Positions 43,248-51,791 are shown, numbered from the stretch's first letter. The stretch: 64,000 nucleotides of DNA from Alphaproteobacteria bacterium (GCA_040216735.1 JAVJOO010000002.1:771118-835117); one strand, 5' to 3'. Numbers and translations: made by a program. The notes: a model not told the origin generated them from the letters alone.

Positions 43248-44222
43248 CTAGGCGACCGTCACCACGACGCGCCCGGTCGCCTTGCGCTGGTGCAACCGCG
43301 CCATCGCCTCGACCGCCTGTTCCAACGGATAGGTTTCCGAAACCAACGGCTTGATCTTGCCCGCCGCATACATCGCGAACAGTTCGTCCATGCTGATCGC
43401 CAACTTGTCCGGTGCCTTATCGGTGAAGTACCGCAAACTGCATCCCATCGCCGAGCGGTGCTTTACCAATAACCGGTTTGCGGGAATCTTTGGCACGCCG
43501 CCGACAAATCCGAAAATCAAATAGCGCCCGCCCCAACCGAGCGAGGACAGCGCCGGGTCGAACAAATCGCCGCCGACCGGATCGAACACCACATCGACGC
43601 CCGCGCCGCCGGTCAGGTCGGCGACGCGGCTCTTGAGATCTTCTTCGCCGTAGTTGATGCCGTCGTCGGCACCGTGCGCGGTCGCCACCGCGAGCTTGTC
43701 GTCGCTGCTCGCCCCGGCGATCACGCGGGCACCCATCGCCTTGGATATTTCAACGGCCGTTAGTCCGGTTCCGCCCGATGCGCCGAGCACGAGGACCGTT
43801 TGTCCGGGGCGCACGTCGCCTTGCCAGCGCAGCGCGACGTGCGAGGACACATAGGCGACATAGAACGACCCGGCGACCTCCCAGGGCATCCCGTCCGGCA
43901 CCCGGTAGGTGTCCTGCACCCGCGCCACGGCTTGGTCGGCGAAGCCGCCGTGGGCCAGTTTGGCCAGCACGCGGTCGCCGACGGCAAACCCGCTCACGCC
44001 CGCCCCCAAAGCCGCCACCGTGCCCGCGCATTCCAGGCCGGGCGCGAAGGGAAACGCCGGCTTGGTTTGGTAGTTGCCCTGGACCATCACGATATCGGCG
44101 AAATTGACCGATGCGGCCTTTACGTCGATCAACACTTCGCCGTCGCCCGCCTTCGGTGCCGGCGCGTCTTGCAGTTTCAGCGATGAGGGCTCGCCCCAGG
44201 CGTGGCAGAGGATGGCGCGCAT
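43248..44222 (-). CDS. NADPH:quinone oxidoreductase (zinc-less MDR family)
   Basis: A 324-residue medium-chain reductase. VKAASVNFADIVMVQGNYQTKPAFPFAPGLECAGTVAALG is the N-terminal quinone oxidoreductase pattern; the NADPH site is VLGASGGTGLTAVEISKAMGARVIAGASS; DVVFDPVGGDLF and the C-terminal QAVEAMARLHQRKATGRVVVTV follow. No zinc ligands. The enzyme reduces quinones or enoyl compounds. ATG 44222 (MRAILCH) has a GGGAGAT site. It is the first gene of a minus-strand operon with the flavoprotein and molybdoenzyme genes and is divergent from a methyltransferase gene. Confidence 0.9.
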   Translation of the reverse strand: MRAILCHAWGEPSSLKLQDAPAPKAGDGEVLIDVKAASVNFADIVMVQGNYQTKPAFPFAPGLECAGTVAALGAGVSGFAVGDRVLAKLAHGGFADQAVARVQDTYRVPDGMPWEVAGSFYVAYVSSHVALRWQGDVRPGQTVLVLGASGGTGLTAVEISKAMGARVIAGASSDDKLAVATAHGADDGINYGEEDLKSRVADLTGGAGVDVVFDPVGGDLFDPALSSLGWGGRYLIFGFVGGVPKIPANRLLVKHRSAMGCSLRYFTDKAPDKLAISMDELFAMYAAGKIKPLVSETYPLEQAVEAMARLHQRKATGRVVVTVA

Positions 44223-44324
44223 GTCGGTATCTCCCATGAAATGCGGGGCGGACCTTAGCAAAGGCCGCGCGCCTTGGCACCCGGGCGCAGCACCCGCTAC
44301 AGTCGCCTCCCAAGGGAGTGCGCG

Positions 44325-45488
44325 ATGCCACGTCAATTCCAACACCCGTTGTTGCCGCAGACCGCCCACGATGAAGAGGCGCTCCAGTCGTTCGTGATCA
44401 GTATGCGCGGCCACATTTCGGCCCACCTGACCCCGGGCAACCGGCTTGCGTTCGAGCGCGACGTCGCCCCGGCCCACCGCAAACGCCACGGCCGCGCCCC
44501 GGCCAATCGCCATGAGGTGCGGCGCGCGATGTTGCGCCACCCGTTCCATCAATCCTGGAGTTCGTTGATCCGCACCACCCAGGAAATGATTTGGGATTCG
44601 CCTGGCCATACCGCCCTGCGTCAGATCGACCGGATCAACGCCGCCGCCAAGCCCAAGGGCGCAACGCGGGGCACGCTCGCGCTCGACCCGTCGGTGACGA
44701 TTCCGCCCTATCTGTCGGCGGTCGATATCCATTGCATGCCCGGCAACTTCCACCAGGAAGTCGCGCTGGGCGGCGATACCTATGCCGCCGCGCTCTACGA
44801 CCGCGGTGTCTACATCTACATCATGGGCGGCATGGGGCCGCTCAACGATGCGCTGGGCGACATGATGGTCGATTACGTCAAGACGCGGTTCCCCGACCTC
44901 GCCCCCAAGCGGATTCTCGACATGGGGTGTGGCATCGGTGCGGGCACAGTCCCCTTTGCCGCGGCTTTTCCTGACGCCGAAGTGCACGGCATCGACGTCG
45001 CGGCGCCGATGTTGCGCTACGCCCATGCCCGGGCCGAAGCGTTGGGCGCCACCTTGCATCTATCGCAACAGAACGCCGAGCGGACGAATTTTCCCGACGC
45101 GTCCTTCGATCTGGTGATGACGCACATCGTCGTTCACGAGACCTCGCAAAAAGCGCTACGCAACATCCTTAAGGAGTGCCGCCGCCTGCTCAAGCCGGGC
45201 GGTGTGACGCTGCATTGCGAAACACCGATGTATGACGCGCGCCTGTCGCCGTTCGACCAGGCGCAAACCGATTGGGACACCTACTTCAATAACGAGCCCT
45301 TCGTCGGGCCGATGCATGGTCTCGATGCCGACACGTTGATGCGCGAAGCGGGCTTCGCCGACGACGAACTCGCCAACGGCGACCTGCCGCTCTATGTTCC
45401 CGGCGTCGACGACGGCGAACCGGGCGACGACTACCGCCACCGGATCGGCGGCTACCTCAGCATCCTGGGCGCGCGCCGCCGCCGGTAA
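44325..45488 (+). CDS. SAM-dependent methyltransferase, paralogue A
   Basis: A 387-residue cytoplasmic protein. The methyltransferase domain starts about residue 190: RILDMGCGIGAGTVPFAAAFP (motif I), VHGIDVAAPMLRYAHARAEALG, LSQQNAERTNFPDASFDLVMTHIVVHETSQK, LLKPGGVTLHCETP. The first half is unusual: a helical region with RTTQEMIWDS, then YLSAVDIHCMPGN. The same order and motifs occur in the gene at 56951-58075, so both belong to one subfamily I cannot name. ATG 44325 has a CAAGGGAG site. A small membrane protein gene starts 3 nt after the stop. Substrate unknown. Confidence 0.8.
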   Translation: MPRQFQHPLLPQTAHDEEALQSFVISMRGHISAHLTPGNRLAFERDVAPAHRKRHGRAPANRHEVRRAMLRHPFHQSWSSLIRTTQEMIWDSPGHTALRQIDRINAAAKPKGATRGTLALDPSVTIPPYLSAVDIHCMPGNFHQEVALGGDTYAAALYDRGVYIYIMGGMGPLNDALGDMMVDYVKTRFPDLAPKRILDMGCGIGAGTVPFAAAFPDAEVHGIDVAAPMLRYAHARAEALGATLHLSQQNAERTNFPDASFDLVMTHIVVHETSQKALRNILKECRRLLKPGGVTLHCETPMYDARLSPFDQAQTDWDTYFNNEPFVGPMHGLDADTLMREAGFADDELANGDLPLYVPGVDDGEPGDDYRHRIGGYLSILGARRRR

Positions 45489-45491
45489 CCC

Positions 45492-45701
45492 ATGCACGTT
45501 TGGCAACTTCTCTCGATGCTCGTCGGCTTTGCGATCCTGGGCCCGGTCCTGGTGCTGCCGACGCTGGTCGCGATCTCGCGCAAGCACCGGCGTGTGTTCT
45601 TCATCGCGCTGTTCAACGGCATGTTCGCCTGGACGGTGATCGGTTGGGTCGCCCTGCTGATCTGGGCCACTATCCCGCCGAAAAAACCCGACCCGGCCTA
45701 G
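45492..45701 (+). CDS. Superinfection-immunity-like small membrane protein
   Basis: A 69-residue protein with two hydrophobic segments: LLSMLVGFAILGPVLVLPTLVAI and FFIALFNGMFAWTVIGWVALLIWA, joined by SRKHRR. The P-T-hhAhxRxHrr...hhhhN-hhGWT-hGWhhALhWA pattern matches the superinfection immunity (T4 Imm-like, Pfam PF14373) family. In phage T4 Imm blocks DNA entry of a second phage, but most bacterial chromosomal copies are untested. It begins 3 nt after the methyltransferase stop, so it is coexpressed with it. Its TAG shares CTAG (45698-45701) with the stop of the convergent hydrolase gene. Confidence 0.75.
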   Translation: MHVWQLLSMLVGFAILGPVLVLPTLVAISRKHRRVFFIALFNGMFAWTVIGWVALLIWATIPPKKPDPA

Positions 45702-46849
45702 AGAGACGCGAAGGCGGCCTCGACCAGCCGCGTGCCGCGCGGGCCCAATCCGGCGCCCCAGTACATCAGGTTCGGCAGGTAGGCGAAGGCCAAGCCCGAG
45801 ACCGGGTCGGCGAATCCGATACGCCCGCCCGCGCCCGGATGCCCGAAGGCTTGGGCGTTGGGCCCCATCGGCGCGCCCGGCGGATTGTTGAGCAGAAATC
45901 CGACCGCGTATTTGTTGGGCACGCCGAAGATCGCATCGACGCTTTCGCCCGAGAACGCAATGGCGCGATCGCGGGTTGCGGGTTTCATCAAGGTCGCGCC
46001 GCCGAGCCGACCGCCGGCGCCCAGGCAGGCAAAGAACTTCGCCACCCCGCGCGCGCTGCCATGCCCGCTGCCCGCGCCGATCTCGGATTTACGAAAGCTG
46101 TCGAGGTTGAACCGGCCCTCACCCTCGGCTAGTCCGCGCATACTTTTCATCAGGCCGTCCATGTCGGCCGGCACGGGCAGGTCTGCGTCCGCGGGGGGCG
46201 TTTCCGGCACGATCTCGGCGCAGCGCGCGATCTCGGCATCGTTCAGACCAAAGGCGAAGTCGATCCCCAGCGGCTTGGCAATTTCGTCGCGCAGGAACGG
46301 CCCGATCGTGCGTCCGTCGATGCGCCGGATCACCTCGCCCAGCAAATAGCCGTAGGTCAGGTTGAGGTAGGTGGGCTCCTTGCCGAACGGGGCATGGCGC
46401 GCACTGGCCGCCAAAGCCGTCGTCATCGTCTCCCAGTCGTAGATGTCGCCCGGCCTGAGGTCGGCATCGACATAGGCGAGCGCCGCGCGGTGGGTGAAGA
46501 TATCGCGCACGGTGACGGCCTCTTTGCCGTTCTGAGCGAATTCGGGCCAGTAGTGCGCAACAGGCTTGTCGATATCCAACTGCCCCCGGTCGATCAGCAT
46601 GTGGCCCATCACCGACACAAAGGCCTTCGAGACCGAGAAACTCGCGCACATCGTGTCCTTGGCCCACCGCTTGGTACGGGCGCGGTCGCTGAAACCGCCC
46701 CACATATCGACCACGGGTTCGCCGTCGAGATAGACCGCGACGCTAGCGCCGATTTCGTCGTGTTCGGCGAAGTTCTCGGCAAAAGCCTCCTTCACGGCGA
46801 CGAAACGACCGTCGCAGGTGCCTTCTATTTTCGGTTTTGCGTCGGCCAT
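45698..46849 (-). CDS. Beta-lactamase-family serine hydrolase (EstB-like)
   Basis: A 383-residue soluble enzyme of the class C beta-lactamase/esterase family. The SxxK nucleophile is in CASFSVSKAFVSVMG (Ser-Val-Ser-Lys), the Tyr motif in LTYGYLLGEVIRR (YxY-like, NLTYGY), and the C-terminal HPGAGGRIGFADP takes the place of the KTG box, as in EstB-type esterases and EstA. No signal peptide, so cytoplasmic ester hydrolysis is more likely than cell-wall or antibiotic action. ATG 46849 (MADAKPK) has a GAGGGA site. It is divergent from the VOC gene and its stop codon overlaps that of the small membrane protein gene. Confidence 0.88.
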   Translation of the reverse strand: MADAKPKIEGTCDGRFVAVKEAFAENFAEHDEIGASVAVYLDGEPVVDMWGGFSDRARTKRWAKDTMCASFSVSKAFVSVMGHMLIDRGQLDIDKPVAHYWPEFAQNGKEAVTVRDIFTHRAALAYVDADLRPGDIYDWETMTTALAASARHAPFGKEPTYLNLTYGYLLGEVIRRIDGRTIGPFLRDEIAKPLGIDFAFGLNDAEIARCAEIVPETPPADADLPVPADMDGLMKSMRGLAEGEGRFNLDSFRKSEIGAGSGHGSARGVAKFFACLGAGGRLGGATLMKPATRDRAIAFSGESVDAIFGVPNKYAVGFLLNNPPGAPMGPNAQAFGHPGAGGRIGFADPVSGLAFAYLPNLMYWGAGLGPRGTRLVEAAFASL

Positions 46850-46914
46850 GGCTTCCCTCATTGTTCGTGGGCGATGATGATAGCCCCATCGCAACCGCGC
46901 AACCGGAGCACGCG

Positions 46915-47340
46915 ATGGCCCTCGGTGCCCTTAGCCACATTGCCTTCACCGTCGCCGACCTGGATCGCGCGGCGGCATTCTACGACCGCGTCCTCGGCTT
47001 TCTCGGCTACGAACGTTGGCCGGCGGTGGCAGGCCAGGCGAAATGGAAAAAGCCCGGTGTCGGGATCGTGCTGCTCTACGCGGCGGACCCCGCGCTCAAG
47101 GACCAGACCCACAACCGCTATGCGCCGGGCCTGCACCATTTTTCGTTCGAGGCCGATAGCCGCGACCAGGTCGACGAATTGCATGCGCTGTTACGCGCGA
47201 TGGATGCACAGATTCTCGATCCGCCAGCGGACTATGCGTACACGAGCGGCTATTATGCCGTCTTCTTCGCCGATCCCGACGGTTTGAAGTTGGAGCTGTG
47301 CCACGCGCCGCACGCCTACACCAAACCGCAAACAACCTAG
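46915..47340 (+). CDS. VOC (glyoxalase/dioxygenase superfamily) protein
   Basis: A 141-residue vicinal-oxygen-chelate fold protein. The N-terminal ALSHIAFTVADLDRAAAFYDRVLGFLGYE has the first metal His; GLHHFSFEADSRDQVDELHALL and the C-terminal YAVFFADPDGLKLELCHAP carry the second His and the Glu (in LELCHAP). It looks like a glyoxalase I/fosfomycin-resistance-type protein, but substrate is unknown. ATG 46915 follows GGAG. The aminotransferase gene begins 10 nt after its stop, so the two are an operon. Confidence 0.88.
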   Translation: MALGALSHIAFTVADLDRAAAFYDRVLGFLGYERWPAVAGQAKWKKPGVGIVLLYAADPALKDQTHNRYAPGLHHFSFEADSRDQVDELHALLRAMDAQILDPPADYAYTSGYYAVFFADPDGLKLELCHAPHAYTKPQTT

Positions 47341-47350
47341 AGAGGCCGCG

Positions 47351-48754
47351 ATGACCGATGCGTCGTTACCGTATACCAAACCCAATATCGATTGGACCGA
47401 GATCGAGCGCTGGGACCGCGCCTATTACCTGCACAACACCCAGGCCCAGGCCGAGTACGTCTTCACCGGTATCGAAGGGGCCGACGGCAACTATCTCTAC
47501 ACCGCAGGCGGCGGCAAGCTGCTCGACTTCCAAAGCCAGTTGGTGTCGGACAACATGGGTCACCGTCATCCCCGCGTGCACGCAGAAATCAAGCGCGCGA
47601 TGGAACGCTTCGGCCATGTGTTCTTCGGCTTCGCCACCGACTACCGCGCCCGCGCCGCGAAGTTGGTGATCGACGATATCCTGGGCGCCGACGATTGGGC
47701 CGGGCGCTTACGCATTCTGTCCAGCGGCACCGAGGCGGTCGAGAACGCGATGACGATGGCGCGGCTCTACAGCAACAAGCCGTTGATCCTGACGCAAGAG
47801 CGCTCCTACCACGGCCTTGTGCCGGGCGCGACGCAGGTCGCAGGCTACCGTGGCAACCTATCGACCGGGCCGGATACCGAGGACAACCGCGACGTGCCGG
47901 GCTTTCCCGGCTCCGGCTTCGTCGCGATCCCGGCGCCCGAGCATGCCGATTGGCAGGGCGAAGGGCGTTTGCCCTCGCTCGATCGCGCCGAGGAAATCAT
48001 CCGCAACGTCGGCGCGCATAAAATCGCTGCGATCATCACCGAAACCATGTTCGGCGGCGCCAGCTACATGCCGCACCACAGCTACCTCAAGGGTCTGCAC
48101 GATCTCTGCCGCCAATACGGCATCCTGTGGATTCTCGACGATGTGCTGTGCGGCTTCGGTCGTCTCGGCGAATGGTTCTCCTACCAGCTCGAACCCGGCA
48201 TCGCGCCGGACCTGATGGCGCTCGGTAAAGGCATCAACGGGTGCGCCTTGCCGGTGGGCGGCGTGGTCGCCTCGAAGGACATCGCCGAGTTCTTCGACCG
48301 CGCCCGGTGGTGGAGCGGGTCGACCCACGACGGGCACCCGCTGGTCTGCGCCTCGATCGTCGGCAACCTCGAGGCCATGATCGAAGACGGCATGATCGAC
48401 AAGGCCCGCACCCGCGGGGCCCAACTCAAGGCTCACCTCGACGCGCTCCAGGCCAAGCATCCGTGTATCGGCCGCATCTCGGGACAGGGGATCTACTACA
48501 CCATCGATCTCGTCACTCCACAGGGCGAGCCGATCGTTGCCGAGGACCGCGATACGCTGTTCCAGGGCGACCTGTCGCGCAATCCCAACAACATCTTCGC
48601 CGCCGCCTGCGGCGAACGCGGATTGTTCGCGGGCGGTTTCATGCCCAACACGGTCAAGGCGGCGCCGCCGCTCACCATCACCGAGGAAGAAGTGGATTTC
48701 GCCGCCGGTGTGATGGACCACGCCTTCAGTGCGGTGGAGAAGGCCTACCACTGA
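47351..48754 (+). CDS. Class III pyridoxal-phosphate aminotransferase
   Basis: A 467-residue cytoplasmic enzyme, fold-type I. YLYTAGGGKLLDFQSQLVSDNMGHRHPRV (N-terminal signature), SSGTEAVENAMTMAR (phosphate loop), ILWILDDVLCGFGRLGEWF (cofactor Asp) and APDLMALGKGINGCALPVG with the Schiff-base Lys are all intact. It resembles omega-amino-acid:pyruvate or 4-aminobutyrate transaminases; the class makes or removes an omega-amine. The specific donor is not readable. Its 3' end overlaps the convergent transporter gene by 29 nt. Confidence 0.9.
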   Translation: MTDASLPYTKPNIDWTEIERWDRAYYLHNTQAQAEYVFTGIEGADGNYLYTAGGGKLLDFQSQLVSDNMGHRHPRVHAEIKRAMERFGHVFFGFATDYRARAAKLVIDDILGADDWAGRLRILSSGTEAVENAMTMARLYSNKPLILTQERSYHGLVPGATQVAGYRGNLSTGPDTEDNRDVPGFPGSGFVAIPAPEHADWQGEGRLPSLDRAEEIIRNVGAHKIAAIITETMFGGASYMPHHSYLKGLHDLCRQYGILWILDDVLCGFGRLGEWFSYQLEPGIAPDLMALGKGINGCALPVGGVVASKDIAEFFDRARWWSGSTHDGHPLVCASIVGNLEAMIEDGMIDKARTRGAQLKAHLDALQAKHPCIGRISGQGIYYTIDLVTPQGEPIVAEDRDTLFQGDLSRNPNNIFAAACGERGLFAGGFMPNTVKAAPPLTITEEEVDFAAGVMDHAFSAVEKAYH

Positions 48755-49703
48755 CGCCGCGTAACGCGCCGATGACCGGCTTTAGCAACTGCGGGGTGAG
48801 GTAGATGGGAAACTGCGCCAGCGCGAAGTAGACCCAGGTCAACTCCGGCAGAACCCCGCCGGTCGCGCCCAGCATCAGTCCCATGTTGCGCTGGGACGCC
48901 ATAAAGCCCAGCGACAGCGCGCTGTCGCGCCCCGCCCACCAGAACCCCAGGGCGGTCGATGCGAACATCGCAAAAAAGATCACGAACGACAGCGCCGTCA
49001 GGCCGATCATCAACAGCGGCGTCGCCAGAAACCCCGCTGCGACGTTCTCCATAATCGCCGCCGAAAAAACGTACAGCAGAATGATGTTGACCCCGTCCAA
49101 CTCGGCGCGGCGCTTAACGACACGGGCATACCCGGCAACCCGCCGAATGACGCTCGCGGCAACCGCCGCCCCGCCGAGCAACATCGCGAGTTGGCCGCCC
49201 AACGCAAGCGGCGCCAGCGCCATGTCCGGGCCGAAATAGATCAAGGCAAAGAACGCCGCCGTGAACGGCACCGCCGCGGTGGTGACAACCAGCGTGACCA
49301 GCACCAAGGTTGCATCCAGGCCGACGAGGGCGGCGAACGCGGGTGCGGAGATCAACGGCGAGGCCATCGATTGCAGCATCACGGCAAGAAACAAATCGGG
49401 GCTCCGTGCGTCCACGCCGCCCAACAACATCGCCCCGCCAAACGCGGCCGGCACCGCCAGCATCGACCAGCTCGCTGCCAGCACAATCAGGCGCGGCTGG
49501 CGCAACCGCTGCCTCACCTGCTGCAGGTCGACTCGAGTAAAGGCCACGGTCAGCAACGCAAAGATCGACGCGGTCAGGAGGGGCCGCAGAATGTCGCCCA
49601 TCGGCGGCACCGCGATCGCGATGAAAATCACCGCCGCCACCGCGCGGGTCCCTTGGCGGCCAAGCCAGGACAGCGCTGACGCCGGTGCGGAAATCAAGAA
49701 CAT
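48726..49703 (-). CDS. Bile acid:sodium symporter-like (BASS) membrane protein
   Basis: A 325-residue inner-membrane protein with eight to ten hydrophobic segments. SMASPLISAPAFAALVGLDATLVLVTLVVTT in the middle recalls the conserved segment of BASS-family helices 4-5, and MASQRNMGLMLGATGGVLPELTWVYFALAQFPIYL is like helices 9-10 with the crossing residues. The resemblance to SBF proteins is by eye; another Na+-coupled family is possible. A start at ATG 49703 has no good ribosome site. The gene overlaps the end of the aminotransferase gene by 29 nt and lies 49 nt downstream of the end-joining operon, reading the same way. Confidence 0.65.
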   Translation of the reverse strand: MFLISAPASALSWLGRQGTRAVAAVIFIAIAVPPMGDILRPLLTASIFALLTVAFTRVDLQQVRQRLRQPRLIVLAASWSMLAVPAAFGGAMLLGGVDARSPDLFLAVMLQSMASPLISAPAFAALVGLDATLVLVTLVVTTAAVPFTAAFFALIYFGPDMALAPLALGGQLAMLLGGAAVAASVIRRVAGYARVVKRRAELDGVNIILLYVFSAAIMENVAAGFLATPLLMIGLTALSFVIFFAMFASTALGFWWAGRDSALSLGFMASQRNMGLMLGATGGVLPELTWVYFALAQFPIYLTPQLLKPVIGALRGVSGRPSPPH

Positions 49704-49752
49704 GGAGGGTAGGCCTCGTCGCTAGGCAGGCGAACCCACCGGTATTGGCGCC

Positions 49753-50853
49753 TCAACCGCCGTTCGCGGTCATCTGGCGGCACAGCATCAATGTTTGGCG
49801 CGCGATTTTGCTCCAGTCGCTGGCGTCGTCCAGGGCAAGGTAGCGGGTGTACCCCGCCACCGCGTCGGCATATTCCGAATCGCGGAAGTGGAGTTGCGCC
49901 AGGTTGAAGATCGCATCGGCGTAGTTCTTATCTTTTTTTACAGCGCGGGCGAGTTCGACTTTCGCCTCCTCGCGCTTCCCCTCTTTGTCCAGGACGTCGC
50001 CCAGGTTGTACATCGCCTCGACATAGCCGGGATCGCTCGACAGCGCATGCTGGAAGAAGAACCGCGCCTCGCGCAGTTTGCCTTGCTCGCGCTGCACGTT
50101 GCCGAGATTGAACGCAACGGTCGCGTCGTTGCGGTCAAGATCGAGACACCGCAAATAGAGCGATTCGGCCTCGGCGAAGTCGCCGTCTTCCTCGGCGATC
50201 TCCGCAGCTTCGAAGAGTTCGTCGATCGACGGGTTGGCCGCGGCACCGGGCATCGGTAATTGCATTTGGCCGTCGAAGTCGGCGTGGCCGTCGCCGATTT
50301 GCAGGACGATCCCGTCGGTTGCCGAATGGGTCAGCTTGACCTGCGAGAGGCCCTTGTCGGGATCGCGCCGGCGCATCGCGAAAACGCTGGCGACGATGTC
50401 GGGCAGGCTCGCCCCTTCGCCGCGCAGCCGCGCGATTTCGCGCGCGGCGACCAAATCGCGAAAACTTGCCATTCCGTTGTCGGTCTCGAAGACGTCGAAC
50501 AGCATCAACGTCGCGATGGTCGCTTCGTCCAGACCGGTCTGACGGGCCATCAAGTCCGGGGTAATCGCGCGTTCGATTTTGGCCAGATCGCCCATCGCGC
50601 CCAGGCGGCGCAGGAAGGTGTTTTCGCTGATGCACTCGGCGCCGACCGCGCGGGCCTGATCGAGCCGCGCGTCCAGTACCCCTGATGCCATCAACGTATA
50701 GGCGCCGTGGCCGACCACGGCGATGCGGGTGCGCCGGGTGACGCCGCGGCTAACCCGGCCGCCCTTGGCCGCAACGGCTGACGCAGCGGCGCGCTGGGTC
50801 ATCGCGCCCAGGCGCCCGATCAAGGTCGTGGTTTTGCGATTGAAGCCGGTCAC
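49753..50853 (-). CDS. BRCT-like + MerR-type HTH + TPR protein in the NHEJ operon
   Basis: A 366-residue soluble protein with three parts. Residues about 8-86 look like a BRCT domain: LIGRLGAMTQRAAASAVAAKGG, then RGVTRRTRIAVVGHGA, DARLDQARAVGAECISENTFLRRLG (the GG, h-HhVhG, K-x-x-KA and hISExxFL positions). Residues 96-160 resemble a MerR helix-turn-helix: ITPDLMARQTGLDEATI, MASFRDLVAAREIARLRGEGASLPDIV. Residues 212-345 hold three to four TPR repeats (AEESLYLRCLDLD-type; AFNLGNVQREQGKLREARFFFQHAL; AMYNLGDVLDKEGKREEAKVEL; AIFNLAQLHFRDSEYADAV). BRCT domains bind DNA-repair partners, TPRs bind proteins. It lies 59 nt downstream of ku. I know no function for it; a scaffold or regulator of end joining is inferred. 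Confidence 0.75.
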   Translation of the reverse strand: MTGFNRKTTTLIGRLGAMTQRAAASAVAAKGGRVSRGVTRRTRIAVVGHGAYTLMASGVLDARLDQARAVGAECISENTFLRRLGAMGDLAKIERAITPDLMARQTGLDEATIATLMLFDVFETDNGMASFRDLVAAREIARLRGEGASLPDIVASVFAMRRRDPDKGLSQVKLTHSATDGIVLQIGDGHADFDGQMQLPMPGAAANPSIDELFEAAEIAEEDGDFAEAESLYLRCLDLDRNDATVAFNLGNVQREQGKLREARFFFQHALSSDPGYVEAMYNLGDVLDKEGKREEAKVELARAVKKDKNYADAIFNLAQLHFRDSEYADAVAGYTRYLALDDASDWSKIARQTLMLCRQMTANGG

Positions 50854-50912
50854 TACCTGCGCACGCGTCCCTGGTTAGCCGGCCCGGGCCGGTGCGGGCA
50901 TTGTGCCGTCAC

Positions 50913-51791
50913 CTAGCCCGCCGCGCCAACCGCCTTCTTTTTCTTGGCCTTGGGGGCGGCCTTGGCGCCGGTTTTCGCTTTCTTGCGGGGCTGGCTCTTG
51001 GCCGGCGGTTTCTTGGTTTCGCCCTCGTCGATCGAGCGTTTGAGTGCGTCCATCAAGTTGATGACCTGGCCGCGCTCGGGTGCCTTGGCGATCACCGGCG
51101 CGGTGCCCTTGACCTTGGCCTTGACCACCTCGGTCAGCGCCTCTTGGTAATAATCGACGAATTGGCTGGTATCGAGCTCGCCTTCGAATTGTTCGATCAG
51201 TTGATTGGCCAGCTTCACCGCCGTCGCATCCAGTTTGCCGTCGCCGATCTCGGCGAAATATTCCGCGTGCCCTCGCACCTCGGCGGCGGTCCGCAGCGTG
51301 TTGAGCACAAAGCCGTTGTCGCGCGGGATCAGCAGCACCAGGCGTTCGCGGCCCGACATGACGACGCGCGCGAGCGCGGCCTTGTCGCGCTCCTTCATCG
51401 CCATTTGCAACACGCGGTAGGTTTCGTCGGCAACCGGCCCGTCGGGGGCGATGTAGTAGGGCGAATCGAGATACATCGGATCGACGTCCGCGAGATCGAC
51501 GAATTTTTCGATACCGATGGTCTTGGTCGATTCGATTTCGACCTGCTCAAGATCCGCGTCGTCGATGACGACGTATTTATCCTTTTCGAACTCGTAGCCC
51601 TTGACCAGATCGGATCGCTCGACCACGCCGAGTTCGGGATCGTGCGGCTTCATTTGCACCCGGTTGTGGGTATCCTTGTGCAGCATGTTGAAGCGAATGC
51701 GGTTCGTGTCGCTGGTCGCGTTGTACATGCGCACCGGACACGAAACGAGCGATAGCTTGAGATAGCCTTTCCATGTCGCGCGTGGCGCCAT
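50913..51791 (-). CDS. ku: Non-homologous end-joining protein Ku
   Basis: A 292-residue DNA-end-binding protein. APRATWKGYLKLSLVSCPVRMYNATSD opens the Ku core; PHDPELGVVERSDLVKGYEFEKDKYVVIDDADLEQV and KERDKAALARVVMSGRERLVLLIPR are conserved core segments. The homodimer rings around a broken end and recruits LigD. The C-terminal tail (KKPPAKSQPRKKAKTGAKAAPKAKKKK) is long and lysine-rich, as in Ku proteins that bind DNA along their length. ATG 51791 has a GGAGG site. An AT-rich 66-bp gap separates it from ligD upstream. Confidence 0.95.
   Translation of the reverse strand: MAPRATWKGYLKLSLVSCPVRMYNATSDTNRIRFNMLHKDTHNRVQMKPHDPELGVVERSDLVKGYEFEKDKYVVIDDADLEQVEIESTKTIGIEKFVDLADVDPMYLDSPYYIAPDGPVADETYRVLQMAMKERDKAALARVVMSGRERLVLLIPRDNGFVLNTLRTAAEVRGHAEYFAEIGDGKLDATAVKLANQLIEQFEGELDTSQFVDYYQEALTEVVKAKVKGTAPVIAKAPERGQVINLMDALKRSIDEGETKKPPAKSQPRKKAKTGAKAAPKAKKKKAVGAAG

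Noticed and set aside
44223-45059. Upstream open frame continuing the quinone oxidoreductase gene.
   Set aside because: It is antisense to the methyltransferase gene and matches no domain; the MDR N-terminus starts at 44222.
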